A program made the position numbers and the translations under genes. The notes below the pieces were generated by a model, which was given only the letters and a program-made list of their open reading frames with translations, ran no database searches and was not told the origin of the DNA. Positions 24,611-34,812 of a DNA stretch of 56,226 nucleotides are shown here, piece after piece (position 1 is the first letter of the stretch; each line of letters opens with the position of its first letter). Source of the stretch: QHXW01 sp035297145 (GTDB lineage Bacteria > Acidobacteriota > Terriglobia > Bryobacterales > Bryobacteraceae); the NCBI GenBank assembly GCA_035297145.1, contig DATGZN010000037.1:1-56226 (forward strand), written 5' to 3'.

Positions 24611-26569
24611 ATGGGAAAAATGACGGTCCGGCGTCCGCGGCCGTTTGCCGATGCGGTGCGCGTGGCCTCCCCCAAAAACCAGGGCCGGAAGCGAGACCCG
24701 CTGGCAGCCGGTGACGCTGAGTGGAGGCGCATCCAGAAGTCCCTGCACGAAAGCAACGAGCGCTTTGAGTCTCTGTTCAAAGCCGTGCGCGTTGGATTGT
24801 TGCTCTGCGGACCCTCAGCGGAGATCCGGATGTGTAACCAGGCGGCTCTCGACCTCCTCGGGGTCGGCGAGTTGGTGGGCCGGTCGGCATTCGATCCGGA
24901 GTGGCAGACCGTCCATGAAGACGGGTCGCCTTGTGAAGGAAAGGATCGACCCGTTTCGCGCGCCATTGCCACACGCCAATTGGTGCACAATGCGGTAGTG
25001 GGCGTCTTTCGCTCGCGAACTCAGGACCACGTGTGGCTGCTCGCGGATGCGCAACCGCGCTTGGCTGCGGATGGCAGCGTCACCGAGGTGATTTGCTCGT
25101 TCTCCGACATTACGCAACAGAAGCGTGCCCTCGGCAGCGTGATGGCTTGGAAGAACCGCTACGATGCCGCCGTACGCGCCAGTGGCCAGATCCTCTACGA
25201 TTGGGACGCCGCCACAAACGACGTTGTCTATGGAGGCGATTACCAGAGAATCCTCGGGTACTCCGAGGAAGATCTGAGCGGCGGATTGGCACGGTTTATG
25301 GAGCTCGTCCATCCTGACGACCAGAAAGATGTTTGGGCGGAGATTCGCCGTGTTCTCGACACCAAGGAGCCCTATCGTCAGGAGTACCGCATACGGACCA
25401 AGGACGGCCGCTACCTGCTGGTCAAAGACCAGGGATACTTTTACACCGACGATGCCGGCAGTCTCATCCGCATGGTCGGTTTCATTTCCGACATTTCGGA
25501 TCAGAGACACGCCGAAGGAGAACTGCGTGCGAGTGAACAGCGCTTCCGCAATTCTTTTGCGCACTCCGCTACGGGTCTGCTCCTCGTTGACCTCAAAGGA
25601 CGCTTTGTCGAAGCCAATCGTGCTTACTGCGAAATTACCGGCTACCCGCAAGAGGAGTTGGAGTCCCTCACCTTCCTCGATATCACTCACCCCGAAGACG
25701 TTGACCGGTGTGCCCAGCCATTCCGGCAAATGTTGAATGGTGAAATCGCGAGCTATGTGATCGAAAAACGGTACGTGCGCAAGGATGGTGGTCTGGTTTG
25801 GGCGCGTATCAGCTCCACGCTTCTTCGCGACAGCGGCAACAATCCGTACCACGCTGTGGTGGTCGTCGAAGATATCACCGAGCGAAAACGCGCCGAGGAA
25901 CAGCTCGACACACTTTCCTGCCGCCTGCTGCATGTACAAGATGAAGAGCGGAGGAGGCTGGCGCGCGAGCTGCACGACAGCACGGCGCAGAGCATCGCCG
26001 CCATGTGCATGAATCTGGGTGTGCTGAGCGAATCCGCAAATCTCCTCGATCAGCCGGCGCGCAAAGCGCTCACTGAATGTCTCGAGATCGGCGAACAGTG
26101 CATTCGCGAGCTGCGCACTTTCTCCTATCTCCTCCATCCGCCCGTGCTCGACGATATGGGCCTGTCTTCCGCTCTCAAGTGGTACGTCGAAGGATTTGTG
26201 CACCGGAGCAGGATCGAAGTCGGGCTGGACATTGCGCCGGATCTTGGCCGGCTTTCACGCGAATTGGAGTTGACTCTTTTTCGGGTCGTACAGGAAAGTC
26301 TCACCAACATCCATCGCCACTCCGGCAGCCGCTCCGCCATGATTCGCATTGTGCGGCATCCCAACGAAGTGCTCCTGCGAGTTCGGGATTATGGCTGTGG
26401 AATCCCCGGCGCTTCCGGCAATGGAAACGGAACCACGCCGAACGCCGGTGTTGGCATTGCCGGAATGCGCGAGAGAGCCCGCCAGGTTGGAGGACGCTTG
26501 CAGATCCATTCAGGGCCCGGCGGCACTGACGTCGAAGTGCGGGCGCCCATCAGCCCGCAAACAGCGTGA
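24611..26569 (+). CDS. PAS-domain sensor histidine kinase (HisKA_3 type)
   Basis: About 652 residues and no membrane helix, so cytoplasmic. Three PAS domains are arranged in series: about 45-155 (RFESLFKAVRVGLLLCG), 170-290 (ILYDWDAATNDVVYGG, ending at DQRHAEGEL) and 295-415 (RFRNSFAHSATGLLLVDLKGRFVEAN). The dimerisation box has the phosphate-accepting His455 in RELHDSTAQ, and the ATPase end has VVQESLTNIHRHSG, RDYGCGIPG and GVGIAGMRERA. This is the NarX/DesK class, which pairs with NarL-type regulators. I start at ATG 24611 after the map stop at 24590; the upstream in-frame ATG lies inside map. No regulator follows directly; the nearest NarL-type regulator is at 28252-28878 on the other strand. 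Confidence 0.88.
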   Translation: MGKMTVRRPRPFADAVRVASPKNQGRKRDPLAAGDAEWRRIQKSLHESNERFESLFKAVRVGLLLCGPSAEIRMCNQAALDLLGVGELVGRSAFDPEWQTVHEDGSPCEGKDRPVSRAIATRQLVHNAVVGVFRSRTQDHVWLLADAQPRLAADGSVTEVICSFSDITQQKRALGSVMAWKNRYDAAVRASGQILYDWDAATNDVVYGGDYQRILGYSEEDLSGGLARFMELVHPDDQKDVWAEIRRVLDTKEPYRQEYRIRTKDGRYLLVKDQGYFYTDDAGSLIRMVGFISDISDQRHAEGELRASEQRFRNSFAHSATGLLLVDLKGRFVEANRAYCEITGYPQEELESLTFLDITHPEDVDRCAQPFRQMLNGEIASYVIEKRYVRKDGGLVWARISSTLLRDSGNNPYHAVVVVEDITERKRAEEQLDTLSCRLLHVQDEERRRLARELHDSTAQSIAAMCMNLGVLSESANLLDQPARKALTECLEIGEQCIRELRTFSYLLHPPVLDDMGLSSALKWYVEGFVHRSRIEVGLDIAPDLGRLSRELELTLFRVVQESLTNIHRHSGSRSAMIRIVRHPNEVLLRVRDYGCGIPGASGNGNGTTPNAGVGIAGMRERARQVGGRLQIHSGPGGTDVEVRAPISPQTA

Positions 26570-26578
26570 GGCTCTTCC

Positions 26579-28255
26579 TCAAGCCGCCTCGCTGATTCCC
26601 TTGCCTTCCACGCACTCGTACCGTTTTCCCGCGCGAATGTTCTTGTATTCCTCCGTGCGGCCGCTGGGCCACTGAATCACCACGCGTTCCGCCTTGTCGC
26701 GCGTGCCCATACCAAACGTAAGCGGAATTTCCGATTGAGACAGATAGCTCGATCCGCTTTTCACCATCCGCCAACTGGATTGGCTGCCTCGGTACATCCG
26801 CACGGTCGCACCGATGCCGTCGCGGTTCGATTTGGTTCCCACCAGCCGGATGCGAATGCTGCGGTTCCCGGCAAGCTGGTCGTTACGGTAAAGATGCGCC
26901 GGGCCTTGATTCGTCGTTATCAGCACATCCAGATCGCCGTCGTTGTCAATATCGCCGAACGCCGCTCCGCGCCCTACCTTGGGACGCGCGAACTCCGCTC
27001 CCGCCTCCGTCGCCACATCGATAAACCCTTCGCTTCCGCGATTCAGGAACAAGTGCGGCGGCTGCTCGTAGTTGGTATCGGCCCGGACGTTCCGAACGGT
27101 GTCGTCGATGTGCCCGTTCACCACCAGCAGGTCCAGCAGCCCGTCCAGGTCCGCGTCGAAGAAGAAGCACCCAAAACCCAGGCTGCGCTGCGAGAGCTTT
27201 CCGATATTCGAGCGCGGCGCCACGTCAATGTACGAGCCGCCCTTGGTTCCGCGGTAGAAACCCAGCATCTCGTTATCGAAATTGGTGACGACCAGGCCGG
27301 GAATGCCCGAATTGTCATAGTCGGCCACGTCCACTCCCATGCCCGCCCGCGCCTTGCCGTCCTCGCTGAACGCCACGCCGGCTTTGAGCGCCACATCCTC
27401 GAATGTCCCGTCGCGCTTGTTCTGGTAGAGCTTGTTGGGCTGCGTATCGTTGGCCACAAACAGGTCGATCCAGCCATCTTGGTCGTGATCCAGCATGGCC
27501 GCCCCCAGCGACTTCGAGCTGCTGTCGAAGATGCCGCTGGTTGCCGTGACATCTTCAAATGTTCCGTTGCCTCGGTTGTGAAACAGCCAGGAAGTCGCGC
27601 CCCGATACGCCTCCGGCGTGCAGTACGATTTGTGTTTGGCGTCGAGGCTACAGAAAACATCCTGTGCCGGTGACCACTTCACGTAATTGCATACGAACAG
27701 ATCCAGATGCCCGTCGCGATCGTAGTCGAACCACAAGGCCGACGTGCTGAAGCCCTGCCGGTTCCCGATGCCACTGCGCTCGGTCACGTCCACGAACGTC
27801 CCTTTGCCCGTGTTCTGGAACAGCCGGCTCTGTCCCACCGAGGATATGAAGAGGTCCGGGAAGCCGTCATTGTTGAAGTCGCCCACCGCCACACCCAACC
27901 CGTACATCTCCATATCCAGGCCCGCGCGCTTGGTGACGTCGGTGAATGTGCCGTTCCGGTTGTTGTGATAGAGCCGCATGGTCGTGCGCCGCTGTTTGTG
28001 GCCCGGCCAATCCATGCCGTTGATGAGCAGGATGTCCTGCCAGCCGTCGCTGTCGTAGTCGAGAAATGCGCAGCCCGGGCCCAGCGTCTCCGGCAGGTAC
28101 TTGCCGCCGAACGCGCCGCTGTTGTGCACGAAATCGATGCCCGCGGGTTGCGTGACTTCGATCAGGCGAAACGCCAGCCCAGGGCGATCCGCCGCCCGCA
28201 TCCGGCCCGTACCAAATAAAAATGGACTTCCGAGGATGAGATCCCGCCGCGTCAC
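26579..28255 (-). CDS. CRTAC1-family protein (FG-GAP/VCBS repeats, ASPIC/UnbV end), Tat signal likely
   Basis: A 558-residue exported protein. The N-terminus TRRDLILGSPFLFGTG resembles a twin-arginine signal. Seven or so FG-GAP/VCBS repeats follow, each with a calcium-binding-like DxDxDG run (FLDYDSDGWQDILLING, VGDFNNDGFPDLFISS, WFDYDRDGHLDLFVCN, MLDHDQDGWIDLFVAND, GDIDNDGDLDVLITT). The last ~70 residues fit the ASPIC/UnbV domain (RVVIQWPSGRTEEYKNIRAG). Such beta-propellers are common in Acidobacteria, and their role is unknown. Its GTG start at 28255 overlaps the stop of the response regulator (GTGA), placing it in a sensor-regulator operon. Confidence 0.88.
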   Translation of the reverse strand: MTRRDLILGSPFLFGTGRMRAADRPGLAFRLIEVTQPAGIDFVHNSGAFGGKYLPETLGPGCAFLDYDSDGWQDILLINGMDWPGHKQRRTTMRLYHNNRNGTFTDVTKRAGLDMEMYGLGVAVGDFNNDGFPDLFISSVGQSRLFQNTGKGTFVDVTERSGIGNRQGFSTSALWFDYDRDGHLDLFVCNYVKWSPAQDVFCSLDAKHKSYCTPEAYRGATSWLFHNRGNGTFEDVTATSGIFDSSSKSLGAAMLDHDQDGWIDLFVANDTQPNKLYQNKRDGTFEDVALKAGVAFSEDGKARAGMGVDVADYDNSGIPGLVVTNFDNEMLGFYRGTKGGSYIDVAPRSNIGKLSQRSLGFGCFFFDADLDGLLDLLVVNGHIDDTVRNVRADTNYEQPPHLFLNRGSEGFIDVATEAGAEFARPKVGRGAAFGDIDNDGDLDVLITTNQGPAHLYRNDQLAGNRSIRIRLVGTKSNRDGIGATVRMYRGSQSSWRMVKSGSSYLSQSEIPLTFGMGTRDKAERVVIQWPSGRTEEYKNIRAGKRYECVEGKGISEAA

Positions 28256-28878
28256 GGAATCCGGACCAACCCCTTGCGCACCGCGTAGAGCACCAGCTCC
28301 GCCGTTCGATGAATGCCCAGGGCTTCCATCAGATTGGCCCGATGCACCGAAACCGTGTTGACGCTTAGCTCTAATAGCGCTGCGATTTCTTTATTCGACT
28401 TCCCCTCGGCGATCAACTGCAGGATCTGCTTCTCGCGATTCGTCAGTTTGTCCAGGTCGGCGTCGTGCTCGGGCGTAGAGGAAAGCAGTCCCGGAGCCAG
28501 TACCTTCTCGCCCGCGGCCACTTGCTTGATCGACGCCGCCAGATCGATGTCCATGGCGTCCTTGAGAATGTAGCCCTTCGCCCCCGCCTCCAGCGCATTG
28601 CGCACGTAGTTCTCTTCCGAGTACATGCTGAGCATCAGGATCGCTGTCTCCGGGAGAATCTTCAGGATTTCGATGCTGGCTTGCATGCCGTTCAGGCCGG
28701 GCATGGCCATGTCCATTACGATGACGCGCGGCTTGAGTTCCCCCGCCAGCTTCACCGCCTCGCTCCCGTCCGCGGCCTCGCCCACTACGCGAATCTCCGC
28801 GTCGTCTTCCAGCATCCGCCGGAAACCCTTTCGCACCAGGCTGTGATCGTCAACCAGCAGAACCGTAATTTCACTCAT
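28252..28878 (-). CDS. NarL/FixJ-type response regulator
   Basis: A 208-residue two-domain regulator. The receiver has the acidic pair Asp10-Asp11, the phosphorylation site Asp56 (VIVMDMAMPG), the switch Ser in LMLSMYSEENYV and Lys in GYILKDA. The LuxR-type helix-turn-helix (LTNREKQILQLIAEGKSNKEIAALLELSVNTVSVHR) is at about 140-190. I start at ATG 28878 (MSEITVLLVDDH); an upstream GTG would add ten residues without merit. It follows the kinase gene by 45 bases and is coupled by GTGA to the CRTAC1 gene, so its cognate sensor is surely the 28924-30261 kinase. Confidence 0.93.
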   Translation of the reverse strand: MSEITVLLVDDHSLVRKGFRRMLEDDAEIRVVGEAADGSEAVKLAGELKPRVIVMDMAMPGLNGMQASIEILKILPETAILMLSMYSEENYVRNALEAGAKGYILKDAMDIDLAASIKQVAAGEKVLAPGLLSSTPEHDADLDKLTNREKQILQLIAEGKSNKEIAALLELSVNTVSVHRANLMEALGIHRTAELVLYAVRKGLVRIP

Positions 28879-28923
28879 GCGGATATTCCGGCCGGAAGCT
28901 CCAGCCACTGCCTTTCCAACTCG

Positions 28924-30261
28924 TCATTCGCCTGAACCCGCTGGCGCCAGCGGCACATCCAGCCGCACTAGCGTACCACCTTCGGACGGCCTCAGAAACT
29001 CGATGTTACCGCGAAGCAGCTCCGCCCGCTCACGCATCGCCACCATTCCGATGCCTCGCCGGATGCCTCCGCGTTTATCCTCCGGCAGGCCCACCCCGTG
29101 ATCCTCTACCTCCAGGTGCAACTGATGCTGGGACAAATCCAGCCGCACCCACGCCTGCTGCGATCTCGCATGCTTCGCCATGTTGTTCAGCGCCTCTTGC
29201 ACCACGCGATACACGTGGATCGCCACGCCATCGGCCACCATCGTGCTCGCGCCGGTCTTCGTGTAATGCACCACGATCCCCGTCTGCTTCTGGAAAACCG
29301 GAATGTACCAGGTCAGCGCCTGCTCCAGTCCGCCGTCATCCAGAATCGCCGGGTGCAGCGACTGATATAGGCTACGCGTCTTCAGCAGCGTGGCTTGCGT
29401 GATCTCTCGTACTTCCTGCAAACTTTCGCGGAAAGCCGGCGGCGCCTCCTGTTTGGCTGCCCGCGCCAGCATCGCTCCAATAGCCGTCAGAATCTGCCCG
29501 AATTCGTCGTGCAGCTCCCGCGAGATGGACCGCAGCACCTCCTCCTGCATGCTGATGAGCTTGCGCGCCAGGTCGCTCCGTTGCGCCGAGAGCCGCGCCA
29601 GCCGCTCAAACAAGTGCCGGTTCGACCGGATCAGATACAAGCTCGTCAGCGCGATGACGATCAGCGCCGCCGCAAGAAAGTAATACACGTTGCGCTCGAC
29701 GCCCGCATAGATCTGCTGAACCCGAACCGCGGCGCGCTCTTCCGCCTCGTTGTTCTGCACCAGCAGGCGTGCCACGTTATTGGCGATGGCTCCCTGCTGC
29801 GGCTCGAGCGACGTGTGCACCAGGTCGCGCGCCTTCTTATTCTCGCCTTTTGCCGCCATGGCGAACATCTGGTCTACTGAGTTCCAGAACAGCACCAGAG
29901 ACCTCGCGAAGTACGCCTGACGGTCTGGACTGCGCTCGCCCGGAGCTACTTCCCTTTCCTTCCGCAATGCGTCCTCCAGGTCCGCACGCAGGCGATTGAA
30001 TGGGACTCGATAAGCCAGCGGTCCATACGGCTCATCGCCGTTGACCAATTCCTGCATCGCCAGAGCTAAAGAATGCAAATCGTCTTCGATGCGCAGCAGT
30101 TGTAGCGAATCCCGGCGATTGCGCTCAACCAGCTGCGTCTGCAAATCCCTCAGTCCCGCGATCCGATGCAGCGCATACCAGGAAAACGCCCCCACTCCCG
30201 CCAGCGTGATCACCAGCCCGGCCAGCAGCCGCGCTGTCGGATTGGAGAATCGCTGCTGCAT
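28924..30261 (-). CDS. membrane sensor histidine kinase with four-helix-bundle sensor (HisKA_3)
   Basis: A 445-residue kinase. Two membrane helices (about 11-33 and 192-212) flank a ~155-residue all-helical periplasmic domain of the chemoreceptor four-helix-bundle type. The dimerisation domain has His251 in RELHDEFGQILTAIGAML, and the ATPase has VVQEALNNMAKHA, VEDHGVGLPEDK and GIGMVAMRERAELL. It is the first gene of the kinase-regulator-CRTAC1 operon. The signal sensed is unknown. Confidence 0.9.
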   Translation of the reverse strand: MQQRFSNPTARLLAGLVITLAGVGAFSWYALHRIAGLRDLQTQLVERNRRDSLQLLRIEDDLHSLALAMQELVNGDEPYGPLAYRVPFNRLRADLEDALRKEREVAPGERSPDRQAYFARSLVLFWNSVDQMFAMAAKGENKKARDLVHTSLEPQQGAIANNVARLLVQNNEAEERAAVRVQQIYAGVERNVYYFLAAALIVIALTSLYLIRSNRHLFERLARLSAQRSDLARKLISMQEEVLRSISRELHDEFGQILTAIGAMLARAAKQEAPPAFRESLQEVREITQATLLKTRSLYQSLHPAILDDGGLEQALTWYIPVFQKQTGIVVHYTKTGASTMVADGVAIHVYRVVQEALNNMAKHARSQQAWVRLDLSQHQLHLEVEDHGVGLPEDKRGGIRRGIGMVAMRERAELLRGNIEFLRPSEGGTLVRLDVPLAPAGSGE

Positions 30262-30280
30262 TAAACCCGCGTGCCCAAAC

Positions 30281-30368
30281 TGTTTTCTCTGCGCTCTCGG
30301 TGCGCAAGCGTGGATTGGATTTCTTTTTGTTTCTCTCGGCGTCTCTGCGTCTCGGCGGTGAAGTCTTT
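30281..30368. repeat. intergenic 'tctctgcgtctcggcggtg' type repeat
   Basis: The gap between the kinase and the phosphatase genes is made of CT/CG-rich phrases (TCTCTGCGCTCTCGGTG, then TTCTCTCGGCGTCTCTGCG and TCTCGGCGGTGAAG). I recognise this as a phrase that recurs in intergenic DNA of many environmental bacterial genomes. No ORF or clean hairpin is present. Its origin is unclear. Confidence 0.4.
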
Positions 30369-30375
30369 TTGCCGG

Positions 30376-32025
30376 TTAGGTTTTTCTTCTCGCCACCAGC
30401 AGGGTCAGATCGTCCGGCAATGGCGTCCCCGCCGACCAGTCCGCGATAGCCTGGTTTACGCCTTCCAGGATTGCCGCCGATGACTCCGCTCGATGCTTCC
30501 TCACCGCTTCCGCCAGCCGTTCCTCGGCGAATTCTTCACCCTGCGGATTCAGAGCGTCCGTTACGCCGTCGCTGAACACCACCAGCACATCGTCCGCTCC
30601 CAGGCAGTTTCGCGACTCGTCATATTTCATCATCGGCATCACGCCCAGCACGCATCCACTGGCCTCGAGCCACTCCGCCTCGCCGCCAGCCCGCATCACC
30701 AGCGGCGGGTTATGCCCCGCGTTCGCAAACACCAGCTCTCCCGTCGCGCCGTCCAGCAGGCACATGAAAAACGTGATGAAACGGTTGCTCGGGCAATTGA
30801 TCGCTGTCAGCCGATTGAGCCGCGTCAGCACCGCCCCCAGGTTCTCTGGCTCCTCGATCAGCACCTGTACACGTGCCTGTAAGCTCATCATCAGCAGCGA
30901 TGCCGGCATCCCCTTGCCTGAAACGTCGCCCAGCACCATCGCCACGCGGCCGTTTTCATACGGAAAGAAATCGTAGTAGTCGCCTCCCACCGTACGGCAA
31001 GGCGCGTTGTGTCCCGCCAGATCCAATCCCGCCACGGCCGGCGCTTTTGCGGGAAGAAACCGCTGCTGAATCTCCGCGGCCTGTTCCAGTTCGTGCGCCA
31101 TCATCCGCTCTTGATGCTCAATCTCCGCCAGGCGCTCATGTTCAATGCGGATCGCCGCCGTGTTGGCCATGAAGGTCAGCAGGTTGAGGTCGTCTTCTTT
31201 GAAGACGCGCGTCAGCGATGGGGAATCCACGTAAATGAGGCCGATGGTGCGGTCCTTGGTTTGCAGCGGCGCCGCCATCAGCGTCCGCACACTCTGCCCA
31301 ATGATGCTCTGCCGCTCGCGAAATGCTTCGTCGAGCATCGTGTCCCGCACCAGCACCGAGAGCCGTGTCTTCACCACGCGGTCGCGCACCGTCGTGCTGA
31401 TCCGAAATGTGCTGCCCTTTGCCGCTCGCACCACCAGCTCGTCGTTATTCTCCAGCGTCATCAGAATGCCACGCTCCGCGCCCACCGCCTCGATGGAGAG
31501 ATCCAAAATGAGCTGAAACAGCTCGGTTAGCGACTTTTTTTCCTTCTGCAGGCTCAGCTCCTCGCCGGCCTTGATCAGCGCTCGCATTTGCACCGCGGTG
31601 GTGTCTACTGTCTTGCCGCCCAGCAGCTTCTTCAGGTCCACCACCACCGTGGAAGAGGTTGGGCTTTCACCTTCCGCTCCGGGGACAAAGGTGACCGGGG
31701 CAGACACTGCCTTGTTGTCCGGATCGTCGTAAACCATCACCAGGTGTCCGGCCGCCACCCGATCGCCTGGGCGCAATCGCATCGCGCCGTTGAGCCGCAC
31801 ACTGTTCAGTAGCGTGCCGTTTTTGCTCGCCAGGTCGTGGATGTTCCACTCGTCGCCTTCGCGCTCAAACGCCAGATGCTGCCGCGACAACCCGGCATCG
31901 TCCGCGAAGCACAGCTCCGTCGTGCTGGATCGCCCGACAGTAATGCGATCCCCCTGTAGTTGAATGGTTTTGGTCAGTCCGTCAGGGGTGTGAATCCGCA
32001 GTTCCCGAGCGTACGCAGGAGCCAT
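30376..32025 (-). CDS. FHA-GAF-PP2C (SpoIIE/RsbU) serine phosphatase
   Basis: A 549-residue cytoplasmic signalling protein. The FHA domain (about 20-105) carries the phosphothreonine-binding signature VGRSSTT, LSRQH and SKNGT. A GAF domain spans about 165-310 (RGILMTLENNDELVVRA ... IGLIYVDSPS). A PP2C/SpoIIE phosphatase follows at about 345-547 with GGDYYDFFPY, LGDVSGKGMPASLLM, ANAGHNPPLV, FSDGVTDALNPQ and DDLTLLV, including the metal Asp residues. It is expected to dephosphorylate an anti-sigma-factor antagonist. No anti-sigma partner is in the window. It is a single-gene unit between the kinase operon and kdp. Confidence 0.92.
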   Translation of the reverse strand: MAPAYARELRIHTPDGLTKTIQLQGDRITVGRSSTTELCFADDAGLSRQHLAFEREGDEWNIHDLASKNGTLLNSVRLNGAMRLRPGDRVAAGHLVMVYDDPDNKAVSAPVTFVPGAEGESPTSSTVVVDLKKLLGGKTVDTTAVQMRALIKAGEELSLQKEKKSLTELFQLILDLSIEAVGAERGILMTLENNDELVVRAAKGSTFRISTTVRDRVVKTRLSVLVRDTMLDEAFRERQSIIGQSVRTLMAAPLQTKDRTIGLIYVDSPSLTRVFKEDDLNLLTFMANTAAIRIEHERLAEIEHQERMMAHELEQAAEIQQRFLPAKAPAVAGLDLAGHNAPCRTVGGDYYDFFPYENGRVAMVLGDVSGKGMPASLLMMSLQARVQVLIEEPENLGAVLTRLNRLTAINCPSNRFITFFMCLLDGATGELVFANAGHNPPLVMRAGGEAEWLEASGCVLGVMPMMKYDESRNCLGADDVLVVFSDGVTDALNPQGEEFAEERLAEAVRKHRAESSAAILEGVNQAIADWSAGTPLPDDLTLLVARRKT

Positions 32026-32052
32026 TACGCGCTAGTTTACAACAGGACACGC

Positions 32053-32069
32053 TGTCCGTAGGACGGACA
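32053..32069. repeat. perfect hairpin TGTCCGT/ACGGACA between kdpC and the phosphatase gene
   Basis: A 7-bp stem with a 3-base loop (AGG), no T run on either strand, followed on the plus strand by TTCCCGCCCGCCC. It may be a short dispersed repeat or a processing signal. It is not a convincing terminator. Confidence 0.4.
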
Positions 32070-32117
32070 TTCCCGCCCGCCCACAGTGCCCTATCGGCCC
32101 CGGCCCGCGCCCCTCGT

Positions 32118-32699
32118 CTATCGCTTGATGGGATATTTATCGTCCAGCGCCAGGTTGAGTTTCAGTACATTCACGCGCGGTTCGCCCAGGAAACCGAGTT
32201 GGCGCGATTGCGTGGAGCGCTCCACCAGCTCCTGAACCTGCGCGGCCCCAACGCCGCGAGCCTTCGCCACGCGCGCCACCTGGGCCGCCGCGGATGCGGG
32301 ACTTAGATCGGGATCCAGGCCGCTCGCCGATGCCGTCAGCAGGTCCGCCGGAATCGGTCCCGTGAAATCCGGATTCTCCTTGCGAAACTTCTCCGTGTCC
32401 GCCTTGATGCGATCCACGAGCTTCTGGTTTGTCGGTCCCAGGTTCGATGCGCCGGAATTTGCCGCATCATACCCATCTCCTGCGGCGGATGGTCGGCCCT
32501 GGAAATACTCCGGCTTGGTGAATTTCTGCCCGATCAGCTCGGAACCAATCACCTTTCCGTTCACTTCGACGAGACTGCCATTGGCCTGATGTGGAAAAAT
32601 CACCTTGGCGATTCCCGTGACCAGCCCCGGATAGAGCAGTCCGGTCAGTACCGTGAGCACCAGAGTCATTCGCACCGCGGGTAACAATTGTTTCAACAT
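32118..32699 (-). CDS. kdpC: potassium-transporting ATPase subunit C
   Basis: A 193-residue KdpC. One N-terminal membrane helix (about 10-32, TLVLTVLTGLLYPGLVTGI) is followed by the family signatures NGKVIGSELIGQ, YFQGRPSAAGDGYDAANSGASNLGPTN, IPADLLTASASGLDPDLSPASA and FLGEPRVNVLKLNLAL. It stabilises the KdpFABC pump and helps ATP binding. ATG 32699 is preceded by AAGGAAG at good spacing, 10 bases after kdpB. Last gene of the operon. Confidence 0.96.
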   Translation of the reverse strand: MLKQLLPAVRMTLVLTVLTGLLYPGLVTGIAKVIFPHQANGSLVEVNGKVIGSELIGQKFTKPEYFQGRPSAAGDGYDAANSGASNLGPTNQKLVDRIKADTEKFRKENPDFTGPIPADLLTASASGLDPDLSPASAAAQVARVAKARGVGAAQVQELVERSTQSRQLGFLGEPRVNVLKLNLALDDKYPIKR

Positions 32700-32709
32700 T
32701 TTTTCTTCC

Positions 32710-34809
<2,100 letters not shown>

Positions 34810-34812
34810 ACT

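Noticed and set aside
24815..26203. A 462-residue minus-strand frame inside the PAS kinase
   Set aside because: Antisense to a three-PAS histidine kinase with a complete set of motifs.
30307..30317. AGCGTGGATTG, the core of the CRISPR repeat end, also at 43452-43462
   Set aside because: Only 11 bases match, with no hairpin part and no second copy at spacer distance; the 43452 copy is inside the DinB-like signal peptide codons.
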